Part shown: positions 1 to 7,274 of the stretch, piece after piece
How positions within the stretch are numbered: the first letter of the stretch is position 1
How the letters are laid out: every line of letters begins with the position of its first letter
Assembly: GCA_036655715.1 (NCBI GenBank)
Contig: JAVVPO010000022.1
Location: 1-31,125 of the forward strand
Source of the DNA: JAVVPO01 sp036655715
Lineage (GTDB): Bacteria > Bacillota > Clostridia > Lachnospirales > Cellulosilyticaceae
Length of the DNA: 31,125 nucleotides
Direction: 5' to 3'
Made by a program: the position numbers and the translations under genes
The notes under the pieces: model-generated
Databases searched by the model: none
What the model was told of the DNA's origin: nothing
The model's input: only the letters and a program-made list of their open reading frames with translations

Positions 1-1417
1 TACTTACCATACGCTCTTTACTATTCCATTCCACTTCTACCCCTAAACATTCTCTTATTAGTTTAATTGGTATCATAGTCGCACCCTGATAACTCATAGC
101 CGGTACTTCTAACGCAATTACTCTTCCATTAATTCTAGCATCTTTCCCTATGGGTATCTCTATCTCTAAGTTTTCCTTATATCCTTTAATCGTTTTTGTT
201 TGTTCATCCCAACTTGTTTGTATATCAAATGCCTCAAATATAGTCTTCATAGGCACCATCACACTATTACCCTTCATAATTGGTTTTACAGTGCACACCA
301 ATTCCTTACCATCTATCATGAGTTTAATAGGCTTTTGTGCTACTTTCCCTTCTGTAATAACGATAGCATTGCTTATTTCTCTTCCAGTTGCTGTTTTATA
401 TTCATCTTTATATATCAGCCCCGACGAAGCTCCACCATCTAAGTTAATAGCCTCTACTAATCCAAGATCATAGGCTATTTTAGATAATTGTTTGATAGTG
501 ACACCGTTTACAGTTCCCATCATTAATTTATTATCTTTTGTCACCCCACTAAAACTTCTTTGAGATGAATGACTTAAAATCTTAGGGTCCTTGAACCCTT
601 CTTTTTCTGGCATATAAACACTTTTTCCATCCCTCACAAGAGAAGGACCTGCTCCAATAGCATGGACTACATTTCCCCACTCTACTTCCTTATTAGTAAG
701 ATAATCCTCATATACTATTTTATATTCTATTGTATCTCCTTTTTGAAACCTATCTTGTAAACTTTTATCTCCTACCACTATAGTAAACCCATCACTATAT
801 ATAGGAGCCTCTCCTTTTTTCACATCTACTATAATATTATTTCTAGTAATTACTGATAACTTGTTATGTACCTTTGTTGTTTTTCCAAACTCGGATGTTA
901 AGATTTGTACTGCATCTTCTCTATCATCATGACGATTAATCCCCCACGCAAACCAATTGTTCGGCCATCCATAATCCCCATTTGTTGCACCTTGTATTGT
1001 ATATTTAACATTTTCCACCCTTACTTTATTATCTTCTGTAAATCCTATCGTTGCTCCCCTATCACCTACATACTTAACTTCTCCATTTCTTTGTACATTT
1101 CCAACAGGCTGCCCGTCTGTATAAGCATCAAAGAATGTCCCATTGATAGCTGCTACTACTTTACTATCTTTTGTAGCCGCTTGATTTGCAATATTTCTAA
1201 GACTATCTACTTCACCTATCTTGTCTTTTGCATAAACTGTTTTAACTTGGATATTAGGATTATTCAAATCTGCTGTTACTAGTTTTACAGTTTTTAAGCC
1301 CCCTGACGTCTGTACTTGTTTGGTCTCATAATTCACCGCAGATTCCCCATAAACACTCATACTAAGCATTCCTATTATCAGTATAACTATCATATTTAAC
1401 ATCTTTTTTTCTCTCAT
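1..1417 (-). CDS. Secreted phosphodiester glycosidase (NAGPA-like) with copper amine oxidase-type stalk domain, C-terminus cut by the window
   Basis: I translated this frame by hand: it is open from ATG at 1417 to the window edge, about 472 residues with no stop. The start follows AAGGAGAAATTAA. Residues 1-25 form a signal peptide (MREKKMLNMIVILIIGMLSM, then SVYGES). Residues about 30-340 look like the phosphodiester glycosidase (NAGPA/DUF2233) domain: AAINGTFFDAYTDGQPVGNV, HAIGAGPSLV, and the signature NLDGGASSGLIY near the end, where the family usually has DGGGSS. After it comes KPIKLMIDGKELVCTVKP and MVPMKTIFEAFDIQTSWDEQ, typical of the copper amine oxidase N-terminal stalk domain of Firmicute cell-surface proteins. 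The family removes N-acetylglucosamine or similar sugars from phosphodiesters; a role on wall or exopolysaccharide outside the cell is inference. Further stalk repeats may lie beyond the edge. Confidence 0.85.
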   Translation of the reverse strand, partial: MREKKMLNMIVILIIGMLSMSVYGESAVNYETKQVQTSGGLKTVKLVTADLNNPNIQVKTVYAKDKIGEVDSLRNIANQAATKDSKVVAAINGTFFDAYTDGQPVGNVQRNGEVKYVGDRGATIGFTEDNKVRVENVKYTIQGATNGDYGWPNNWFAWGINRHDDREDAVQILTSEFGKTTKVHNKLSVITRNNIIVDVKKGEAPIYSDGFTIVVGDKSLQDRFQKGDTIEYKIVYEDYLTNKEVEWGNVVHAIGAGPSLVRDGKSVYMPEKEGFKDPKILSHSSQRSFSGVTKDNKLMMGTVNGVTIKQLSKIAYDLGLVEAINLDGGASSGLIYKDEYKTATGREISNAIVITEGKVAQKPIKLMIDGKELVCTVKPIMKGNSVMVPMKTIFEAFDIQTSWDEQTKTIKGYKENLEIEIPIGKDARINGRVIALEVPAMSYQGATMIPIKLIRECLGVEVEWNSKERMVS

Positions 1418-1570
1418 TTAATTTCTCCTTATACTACTATTTATCAATCTTATTATTATCACCTAGGCTACCACCTAAACTATAATTCAAGTATTCACTT
1501 CACCAACACTAAAGTAGCCTTATCTTTTACTTTAATCGATTAAACCAGCCCCACCTATTCCCACAGGCTT

Positions 1571-1621
1571 CACAAAAACATTTCTCTTTGTAGACCAGCG
1601 ACTAAGTTACAAGGAGAGATG
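1571..1621 (-). terminator. Rho-independent terminator after the paaK-ACT operon
   Basis: On the minus strand, a 14-position stem (1608-1621 with 1579-1592, two mismatches, 15-nt loop) is followed by TTTTTGTG. It lies 27 bases after the ACT-domain stop and ends that operon before the glycosidase gene. Confidence 0.6.
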
Positions 1622-1647
1622 CTTTTAATATCTATTTTATTACAAAT

Positions 1648-2073
1648 CTAAATCTGGTAAATATCACTTGCTTTAACGAGTTCCATTTGATGTGCTGATA
1701 GCACCGCTATCGTTTTTCCACAGTCTTCTGTTCTCAGAATAATAGAAGCATCATCTCCTATAGAAAAAGCATACATATACTCAATACTAATATTATCTTC
1801 TGCAAGATAAGTTAATAATTTCTTAAGCCCACCTGGTGTGTTGGGTACTTTACATCCAATAACAGGTGTTTTTTGTACTGAAAATTCTTGTTCCTTAAGC
1901 AATCCAAGTGCTTCATTTGGATTGCTTACTATCAATCTCACAATACCGTAATCTGAAGTATCTGCTATAGAAAGTGCCGATACATTAATTCCTGCATCAC
2001 CTAATATTTGCATTACCTCATACAGCCTACCTGATTTATTTTCTACGAATACGGATAGTTGTTCTATAATCAT
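1648..2073 (-). CDS. Tandem ACT-domain amino-acid-binding protein
   Basis: 141 residues, start ATG preceded by AAGGAGGTTAAGGATA. Two ACT-like halves are visible: residues 3-65 (QLSVFVENKSGRLYEVMQIL, then GDAGINVSALSIADTSDYGI) and residues 70-140 (KVPNTPGGLKKLLTYLAEDN, then ISIEYMYAFS). ACT modules bind amino acids and act as allosteric or sensing domains. Stand-alone double-ACT proteins of this size are commonly encoded next to phenylacetate-CoA ligases in clostridia and archaea, as here, so it may sense an aromatic amino acid or related ligand for that pathway. That role is inference. No catalytic domain is present. It probably shares the paaK transcript, since a terminator follows it and none lies between. 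Confidence 0.85.
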   Translation of the reverse strand: MIIEQLSVFVENKSGRLYEVMQILGDAGINVSALSIADTSDYGIVRLIVSNPNEALGLLKEQEFSVQKTPVIGCKVPNTPGGLKKLLTYLAEDNISIEYMYAFSIGDDASIILRTEDCGKTIAVLSAHQMELVKASDIYQI

Positions 2074-2104
2074 TATCCTTAACCTCCTTTATCTTATATC
2101 TTTC

Positions 2105-2224
2105 TCATTTATCGTTATTATTCCAGCTTGTAAAATGGTATATTTTCACAATATCTCTAAACCTTTTACTTTGAAGACTTATCATTTCATCCCTTGATAA
2201 ATATTCTTCTTTTTGCCAAATCAC
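2105..2224 (-). pseudogene. Remnant of the N-terminus of a second phenylacetate-CoA ligase
   Basis: A 39-residue frame starts at GTG 2224 after AGAGGTGAT and stops at TGA 2105. Its first 30 residues (VIWQKEEYLSRDEMISLQSK, then RFRDIVKIYH) match the start of the PaaK family, which begins with W-E-(x)-L-R-E-E-L-LQ-R-L-VYxNVPFY. The intact PaaK just upstream shows the same layout (KYWQSEETLK and LIDTVNRVYHN). After the VYH position the similarity ends. I read this as what remains of a second paaK copy after a deletion that took its remaining 400 or so residues. It could still be translated as a short peptide because its ribosome site survives. Confidence 0.55.
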
Positions 2225-2235
2225 CTCATCACCTC

Positions 2236-3540
2236 TTAACCCTTCCTCTTATCTATAATTCTTTTTGCTTTCCCTTCACTTCGTTCTATACTTCTTGGCT
2301 CTACTAACTTCACTTTAACATGAAGTCCTAACAAGCTAAATAATTCAACTGTTATATGTTTCTCAATTTTTTCTAATGACCTAATGGCATCTGAGAAGAA
2401 TTCTGGTTTAACTTCAACCCATACTTCAAGTGTATCTAAATTATTAATCCTATCTACAATAAGCACATAATGTGGTGCTGTTTCAGCCACTTTAAGCAAT
2501 ACACTCTCAATCTGAGAAGGAAATACATTTACCCCTCGTATAATAAGCATATCATCACTTCTACCCCTCACTTTTTCCATACGCACAAGCGTTCTACCAC
2601 ATTTACAAACATCTGTTGTAAGTTTCGTGATATCACGTGTTCTATATCTTAATAATGGCAATGCTTCTTTGGTAATCATAGTAAAGGCAAGCTCTCCTTC
2701 TTGCCCTTCAGGTAACGCTTCAAGTGTATCAACATCTATAATTTCTGGCACAAAATGATCATCATTAATATGCATTCCATTTCTAGCCTGACACTCGAAA
2801 GCGACCCCAGGTCCCATTACTTCACTAAGTCCATAGATATCCATCGCGTCTATACCAAGTAACTGCTCTATTTGCTCTCTCATCTCTTCAGTCCAAGGCT
2901 CTGCCCCAAATATTCCTACTCTTAGCTTAGAACTTTTAGGGTCTATCCCCATATTTTTTATGATTTCACCTATGTAAATTGCATAGGAAGGTGTACAAGC
3001 AAGTACGGTTGAACCAAACTCTTGTATTAGCTGAATTTGTTTTTTTGTATTCCCTCCCGAGATAGGCACTACTGCCGCCCCCAAATGTTCAACGCCATGA
3101 TGCATTCCTAGCCCACCTGTGAATAGTCCATATCCATAAGCATTTTGTACGATATCACTTTTAGTAACCCCCATAGCAGTGAGCGCTCTAGCCATTACAT
3201 TTGCCCACATCTCAATATCATTTTTTGTATATGCAACTACCGTAGGTTGCCCCGTAGTCCCTGAAGATGCATGTATACGTATAATCTCTTCCATAGGTAC
3301 GGCAAATAACCCATAAGGATAGTTATCCCTTAAATCTTGTTTTGTTGTAAATGGCAAATACTTTAGATCATCTATACCTTTGATATCACCTGGCTCCAAG
3401 TTTAAATCTTTCATTTTTTTATAATAAAAAGGTACATTATGATACACTCGATTTACTGTATCAATTAATCTCCTCCCTTGCAACTCTCTTTTCTGTTCTA
3501 ATTTTAGAGTTTCTTCTGATTGCCAATACTTCACCACCAC
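2236..3540 (-). CDS. paaK: Phenylacetate-CoA ligase (AMP-forming)
   Basis: 434 residues, the usual length for the family. Starts at the first of three consecutive GTG codons after AAGGGGGAAG. It should join phenylacetate or a related aryl acid to CoA using ATP, through an acyl-adenylate, in the cytoplasm. Visible motifs: the ATP/AMP-binding loop SSGTTGQPTVVAYT at residues 92-105, the adenylate-forming core YGLSEVMGPGVAFE, LLRYRTRD, and the C-terminal lid region RGRSDDMLIIRGVNVFPSQI. A zinc-type CKCGRTL sits just before the lid, common in this family. In fermenting clostridia such enzymes are often linked to oxidation of aromatic 2-oxo acids and aryl-acid formation; the actual substrate cannot be read from sequence. 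Followed by the paaK remnant and the ACT-domain gene. Confidence 0.9.
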   Translation of the reverse strand: MVVKYWQSEETLKLEQKRELQGRRLIDTVNRVYHNVPFYYKKMKDLNLEPGDIKGIDDLKYLPFTTKQDLRDNYPYGLFAVPMEEIIRIHASSGTTGQPTVVAYTKNDIEMWANVMARALTAMGVTKSDIVQNAYGYGLFTGGLGMHHGVEHLGAAVVPISGGNTKKQIQLIQEFGSTVLACTPSYAIYIGEIIKNMGIDPKSSKLRVGIFGAEPWTEEMREQIEQLLGIDAMDIYGLSEVMGPGVAFECQARNGMHINDDHFVPEIIDVDTLEALPEGQEGELAFTMITKEALPLLRYRTRDITKLTTDVCKCGRTLVRMEKVRGRSDDMLIIRGVNVFPSQIESVLLKVAETAPHYVLIVDRINNLDTLEVWVEVKPEFFSDAIRSLEKIEKHITVELFSLLGLHVKVKLVEPRSIERSEGKAKRIIDKRKG

Positions 3541-3560
3541 TTCCCCCTTAATTTAAATAG

Positions 3561-3612
3561 ATTGATAATTTTTTATTATCAATATTCTATCAGTATTTAT
3601 TTTGATCTGCAA
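3561..3612 (-). promoter_or_regulatory. Promoter and overlapping inverted repeat upstream of paaK
   Basis: Minus strand: -35 TTGCAG (3607-3612), 17-base spacer, -10 TAGAAT (3584-3589). Directly after the -10 lies a perfect 9-bp inverted repeat, ATTGATAAT / ATTATCAAT (3561-3569 and 3575-3583), spanning the expected start of transcription. It could be an operator or a 5' RNA hairpin. Confidence 0.55.
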
Positions 3613-3666
3613 ATAATATTATAATATTTACTTATATTTCTTTATTTTCAATAATTATCCCGTACC

Positions 3667-3705
3667 AAAAAGGAGTAGTAAGCATCATAGCTTTCTACTC
3701 CTTTT
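3667..3705 (-). terminator. Terminator of the ytvI-fumA-fumB operon
   Basis: An 11-bp perfect stem, AAAAGGAGTAG (3668-3678) with its complement at 3695-3705, has a U-run on the minus strand (TTTTTGGTA) and lies 20 bases after the stop of the small membrane-protein gene. Confidence 0.7.
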
Positions 3706-3725
3706 ATAATTTTTATTCCTTTAAT

Positions 3726-3914
3726 TCATTCAACACCAACATTTTTCTTTAATGGATTTCCGAATTCACTACCATTTCCGTTTCCACATATAATAATTTT
3801 TGTCTTTTTTCCATTTGTAAGACATATTACTATAATCATTATGATTACCCAAAACCAATACTGTGTATAAAAAGGTTCATCTTTTTGATAAGCTACAGGT
3901 TGAATCTTTTTCAT
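3726..3914 (-). CDS. Small single-span membrane protein, unknown function
   Basis: 62 residues. The ATG is preceded by AAAGGGGAGTAAAGTAA, a good ribosome site. It has one clear membrane segment (YWFWVIIMIIVICLTN, residues about 19-34), a basic stretch after it (GKKTKIIICGNGNGS) and no family I recognise. It starts 22 bases after fumB and is followed by the operon terminator, so it is probably the last gene of the fumarase transcript. Being so short, it could be a chance frame, but the ribosome site, the hydrophobic segment and the terminator position support it. Confidence 0.5.
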   Translation of the reverse strand: MKKIQPVAYQKDEPFYTQYWFWVIIMIIVICLTNGKKTKIIICGNGNGSEFGNPLKKNVGVE

Positions 3915-3936
3915 TTACTTTACTCCCCTTTAATCT

Positions 3937-4485
3937 CTATTTACAATAATCATTTTTTCCTATTTCATAAAGATTGTTCCCGTCGGTATCTATTGTTACA
4001 ATGACCGGAAAGTCTTCTACTGTTAATTTATATATAGCTTCTGCACCTAGTTCTTCATATCCTACACACTGTGCCTCTTTGATACATTTTGCAAGAAGCG
4101 CTCCCGCTCCACCTATAGCAGTGACATAAACTGCTCCATATGTTTTCATCGCATCTATGACTTCTTGATTTCTAAGGCCTTTTCCTATCATCATAGTCTG
4201 CCCTAGCTCCATCATCCTTGGTGCATATAAATCCATTCTACCACTAGTCGTAGGCCCACAACTTCCCATCACCTGCCCAGGCTTACTTGGCGCTGGTCCA
4301 GCATAGTAAATACTAATATCTTGAATATCTATTGGTATTGAGGTTTTTTCATCTATCTCTTCTAATAGTCGTTTATGCGCCGCATCTCTAGCAGTATACA
4401 TAATACCACTTAACAAGAGTCTTTCTCCCACAATCAATCCTCTTGCTTGCTCCTTAGTAATAGGTATATTCATTTTTTTGTCCAT
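3937..4485 (-). CDS. fumB: Class I fumarate hydratase, beta (C-terminal) subunit
   Basis: 182 residues. It is the swivel-type partner of the iron-sulfur alpha subunit encoded just upstream (9-base gap). Together they interconvert fumarate and malate. Family features seen: ARGLIVGERLLLSGIMYTAR near residue 15, the highly conserved GSCGPTTSGRMD at about 74-85, MMIGKGLRNQEV, and YVTAIGGAGALLAKCIKEAQ. The same fold serves L(+)-tartrate dehydratase, so that is the alternative substrate, but the linkage to central metabolism makes fumarase more likely. The symbol is used here for the beta subunit of the split enzyme and not for the E. coli single-chain FumB. Confidence 0.9.
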   Translation of the reverse strand: MDKKMNIPITKEQARGLIVGERLLLSGIMYTARDAAHKRLLEEIDEKTSIPIDIQDISIYYAGPAPSKPGQVMGSCGPTTSGRMDLYAPRMMELGQTMMIGKGLRNQEVIDAMKTYGAVYVTAIGGAGALLAKCIKEAQCVGYEELGAEAIYKLTVEDFPVIVTIDTDGNNLYEIGKNDYCK

Positions 4486-4494
4486 ATCTTCCCC

Positions 4495-5337
4495 CTATAA
4501 AATACTTCTCTTATGTCTATTCACATGACACCCAATATTGATAGCCAACGGCATAGAAGCTATATGACACGGATAATCTTCTATATGTACAGCAATGGCT
4601 GTAGTTGTTCCACCTAATCCTTGCGGACCTATCCCTAACTCATTAATCTTATACAATAACTTCTCTTCTAATCTTTTCATTCTCTCATCTTTATTCGGTT
4701 CCCCTATCTCACGCATCAATGCTGATTTAGCTAATAGTGCTGATTTCTCAAAGTTACCACCAATACCTATTCCAACTATTATCGGTAAACAGGCATTAGG
4801 CCCAGCTAACGTCACTGCTTCTAAAACTGCTTTTTCTATGCCCAGTTCTCCCTGTGAGGGCGTCAACATATATACCTTACTCATATTCTCACTTCCCCCA
4901 CCCTTAGGCGCAATCATCAATTCTAGCTTATCTCCGGCTACTATTTCATAATGAATAACAGCTGGAGTATTATCTTTTGTATTTTTTCTGTATAGAGGAT
5001 TTTCTACTATAGATTTTCTGAGATATCCTTCTTGATATCCTTTTCTTACCCCTTCATTAATAGCATCCGCTAATAATCCACCCTCTATATAAACTTCTTG
5101 TCCTAGCTTCACAAAAACAACAGCTGTTCCTGTATCTTGGCATATTGGCACTTGCTCTGTATGAGCTATCTCTGCGTTAATACAAATCGTTTCTAATATA
5201 CTTCTTCCTAGCTCACTTTCTTCCTTATCAATGCTTTCTTTCAAGACAACTTGTAAGTCCTTTGGCAAGCTATAATTTGCCTCTTTACACATTTCTTTGA
5301 TACTCTCTATAATTTCATCTACGTGTATCTTTCTCAT
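4495..5337 (-). CDS. fumA: Class I fumarate hydratase, alpha (N-terminal, Fe-S) subunit
   Basis: 280 residues, normal for the alpha subunit. The three cysteines expected to hold the 4Fe-4S cluster are visible: Cys66 in PICQDTGTA, Cys183 in GPNACLPIIVGIGIGG and Cys270 in INIGCHVNRHKRS. The cluster acts as a Lewis acid that binds the substrate; such enzymes are oxygen-sensitive, fitting an anaerobe. The ATG overlaps the TGA stop of the upstream ytvI-type gene by four bases (ATGA), so translation is probably coupled. Tartrate dehydratase alpha subunits look similar and remain the alternative. Confidence 0.9.
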   Translation of the reverse strand: MRKIHVDEIIESIKEMCKEANYSLPKDLQVVLKESIDKEESELGRSILETICINAEIAHTEQVPICQDTGTAVVFVKLGQEVYIEGGLLADAINEGVRKGYQEGYLRKSIVENPLYRKNTKDNTPAVIHYEIVAGDKLELMIAPKGGGSENMSKVYMLTPSQGELGIEKAVLEAVTLAGPNACLPIIVGIGIGGNFEKSALLAKSALMREIGEPNKDERMKRLEEKLLYKINELGIGPQGLGGTTTAIAVHIEDYPCHIASMPLAINIGCHVNRHKRSIL

Positions 5338-6416
5338 TTATGCGACTCCTTTTTATAAGTGGGCCTTTTGAAATCCGGTATAACCCCTACCCTTTGTAAC
5401 GTTTGTATACTTACCACTACTATAGGTCCAATAATAATCCCAAACACTCCTATTGTTTTTAGCCCTACATACATAGCCATCAAAGTGACCAGCGCATATA
5501 TTCCAATTTGTTTTGATAATACTCTAGGTTCCATTACTTGTCTCATAATCAATATTAATCCATAAATCAGAAGAAGCCCAATACCTACTGCATAGTCCCC
5601 TATAATTAAATGATACATTCCCCATGGTATTAATACAGCACCACTTCCAAAAGCAGGTAAGGCATCAAATATAGCTATCCCTAAACTAATCAGCAGCACA
5701 TATTCTCTTTGCAAAATAAATAGACCAACTAAACAGATGCAAAATGTATAGCACATTAATATAAGCTGAGTTTTAACATATCCACCTAAAGCGTTTTTTA
5801 GACCATTTTGCATAAGTAGTATTTTTTCTATAATCCGCTTTGGGATCTGAGCTTTTACGAATTCTCTAATCATTCTATTATCTCTTGTCATAAAGAATAC
5901 AGAAATCAACATAATAATGATGAAGAATATCCCATTAGGTACCGTACTCACTATACTAGATGCATATGTTGCAATACTTCCTAAAGATTTACCTATATAA
6001 TCAAGCAGCTCTGCTATAACTCCATCTAATGTAGAAAACGTATCTGGAAGAGGTAATAGAGTGGCCACAGAAGCAAATCTCTCCTCTAGAATCTCCATAA
6101 AATTCATAATTTGTTGCTGATAAATTGGAAATGCATTTATAAATGCTAGAATTTGTTCCACAAGTTGTTGAATTAATAATCCTATCAAAGCAAAAAAAGC
6201 GCTTAATATAGTGACTATCGATAATATAGTACCTAAACCTCTAGAAATCCCAAATTTCTTATTTGCCCATGTAACAAATGGATTAAGTAAACTTGCTAAA
6301 AGCCACGCAATAACAAACGGAGCCATAAGACCCAAAATATATTTAAATACTATATATATACCTAACAATCCGAGTAGAAAATATACCACTTTAATTAGAA
6401 CCTCTTTACTAAGCAA
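5334..6416 (-). CDS. ytvI: YtvI-type sporulation integral membrane protein (AI-2E transporter superfamily)
   Basis: 360 residues with about seven to eight hydrophobic segments in the AI-2E/PerM pattern: an N-terminal pair (VVYFLLGLLGIYIVFKYILG and MAPFVIAWLLASLLNPFV), a soluble part at about 90-145, and a C-terminal bundle ending in GLKTIGVFGIIIGPIVVVSI. The start of the chain resembles the sporulation protein YtvI rather than autoinducer exporters. The likely start is TTG at 6416, since AAGGAGG lies nine bases upstream and the nearby ATG runs straight into a TAG. It leads the operon with fumA and fumB although no functional link is known. The transported substrate, if any, is unknown. Confidence 0.75.
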   Translation of the reverse strand: MLSKEVLIKVVYFLLGLLGIYIVFKYILGLMAPFVIAWLLASLLNPFVTWANKKFGISRGLGTILSIVTILSAFFALIGLLIQQLVEQILAFINAFPIYQQQIMNFMEILEERFASVATLLPLPDTFSTLDGVIAELLDYIGKSLGSIATYASSIVSTVPNGIFFIIIMLISVFFMTRDNRMIREFVKAQIPKRIIEKILLMQNGLKNALGGYVKTQLILMCYTFCICLVGLFILQREYVLLISLGIAIFDALPAFGSGAVLIPWGMYHLIIGDYAVGIGLLLIYGLILIMRQVMEPRVLSKQIGIYALVTLMAMYVGLKTIGVFGIIIGPIVVVSIQTLQRVGVIPDFKRPTYKKESHK

Positions 6417-6463
6417 TCTCCATCTCCTCCTTGCTACACTCTATTAAATTCATTATTAATGCT

Positions 6464-6492
6464 ATGCTACCTTCTAGCTATTGGTATGTCAA
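6464..6492 (-). promoter_or_regulatory. Promoter of the ytvI-fumA-fumB operon
   Basis: Minus strand TTGACA (6487-6492), 17-base spacer, TAGCAT (6464-6469), located 47 bases before the TTG start. The -35 box is a perfect consensus. Confidence 0.65.
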
Positions 6493-6537
6493 GCTATTTA
6501 GAATTATAAGAAAAAAATATTCTCTCTATTTTTAGAC

Positions 6538-6574
6538 AAAAAAAGAACCACCATATTGGGGAAATATGGTGGTT
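6538..6574 (-). terminator. Strong terminator with UCCCC loop, end of the candidate sRNA
   Basis: A perfect 12-bp stem (AACCACCATATT with AATATGGTGGTT; 6563-6574 and 6546-6557) has a 5-nt loop TCCCC, followed by C and seven T on the minus strand. No protein gene lies upstream of it on that strand before the tRNA, which has its own terminator. Confidence 0.8.
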
Positions 6575-6792
6575 TAAATAGAGTTTTGTAAGGGTTTGCT
6601 ATTTAGGGAAATAATTTCGTTACTTTTATGTGTAATTATATGTTTAGGGGAGTTTAGAAATGATGTAAATACGGAATCTTTACATTTATCTAATCAAGGG
6701 TTTAGGGGAATAAAAGTAACAATAACTACTCCCTGAGTAATATCTTAATATCACTCGTCCGTTCAACATAATAATAACATCATATTTTGTCG
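6538..6792 (-). ncRNA. Candidate C-rich regulatory small RNA, about 250 nt
   Basis: No convincing ORF lies here, yet the minus strand has a promoter (6799-6827), internal pairing and a strong terminator (6538-6574). Pairing seen: GTTACTTTTAT (6710-6720) with ATAAAAGTAAC (6619-6629), 11 bp perfect; inside it a 7-bp hairpin (6663-6669 with 6679-6685); and a 5-bp hairpin at 6727-6739. Three copies of a C-rich motif occur on the minus strand: CCCCTAAA at 6701-6708, CCCCTAAA at 6643-6650 and CCCTAAA at 6602-6608. A fourth, TCCCC, forms the terminator loop. Unpaired UCCC motifs that target G-rich ribosome sites are typical of Firmicute sRNAs such as RsaE/RoxS. I see no homology to a named RNA; 6S RNA was considered. 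Boundaries are estimates. Confidence 0.5.
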
Positions 6793-6798
6793 AATGTT

Positions 6799-6827
6799 TG
6801 TATAAAATGTTAACATTCTATTAACAA
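6799..6827 (-). promoter_or_regulatory. Probable promoter of the candidate sRNA
   Basis: Minus strand TTGTTA (6822-6827), 17-base spacer, TATACA (6799-6804). Transcription would start near 6792. Confidence 0.5.
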
Positions 6828-6839
6828 CACTATTTTTAT

Positions 6840-7079
6840 CTTAAAATCATTTGTTTTTTATTTAACATGTTCAATTTAATGTGATTTTTTATGTACTTAT
6901 TTCTAACTAGGTAATTATTATTTGTTATTTTTTCTAATACTATAGGAATAAGTTTATTAAACTCTTCAACTACCTTTTCAACTAATCTTCTAATATCTTA
7001 TTTTTAGCTCTATTATTTTGTCGAAAAATATCGTTTTTTTTGACGTTATTTTCATCATTAGTTTTCCATTATTATTTGC
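6840..7079. other. AT-rich spacer with nothing recognised
   Basis: About 240 bases between the sRNA promoter and the tRNA terminator. Very AT-rich, with no supported ORF, repeat or structured element on either strand. Confidence 0.5.
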
Positions 7080-7121
7080 ATAAAAAAGAAGCCTTATAAC
7101 CCGTCGGTTACAAGACTTCTT
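7080..7121 (-). terminator. Terminator of tRNA-Leu
   Basis: On the minus strand, a 16-bp stem with two G-U pairs (7106-7121 with 7086-7101), a GACG tetraloop and a run of six T. It begins three bases after the mature tRNA 3' end, so the tRNA is transcribed alone or as the last of its unit. Confidence 0.9.
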
Positions 7122-7123
7122 AG

Positions 7124-7206
7124 TGCGATTGGGGGGACTCGAACCCCCAAGGTCTAGGACCACTAGATCCTTAGTCTAGCGCGTATGCCAATTCCGCCAC
7201 AATCGC
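7124..7206 (-). tRNA. tRNA-Leu, anticodon AAG
   Basis: 83 nt, folded by hand: acceptor GCGATTG/CAATCGC, D arm GCG/CGC with GG in its loop, anticodon stem CTAGA/TCTAG, anticodon loop CTAAGGA giving 34-36 = AAG, long class II variable arm (GGTC/GACC), T arm GGGGG-TTCGAGT-CCCCC, discriminator A. No CCA is encoded, so it must be added. The long variable arm and A73 fit leucine. AAG would read CTT and, if A34 is deaminated to inosine, also CTC and CTA. A bacterial Leu tRNA with A34 is less common than GAG. Confidence 0.93.
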
Positions 7207-7274
7207 GTATTCGTTTAATACATTAGTAATTATACCTTTGAATTAGACTTTCGTCAAGCTTTATCGGTATTTTT

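Noticed and set aside
905..1282. Open frame on the plus strand at 905-1282
   Set aside because: It lies antisense within the glycosidase frame, which has a signal peptide, ribosome site and conserved motifs; the plus frame has none.
6538..6792. 6S RNA
   Set aside because: Size and position would allow it, but the pairing is not one long hairpin with a central bubble and the C-rich motifs are not typical of 6S.
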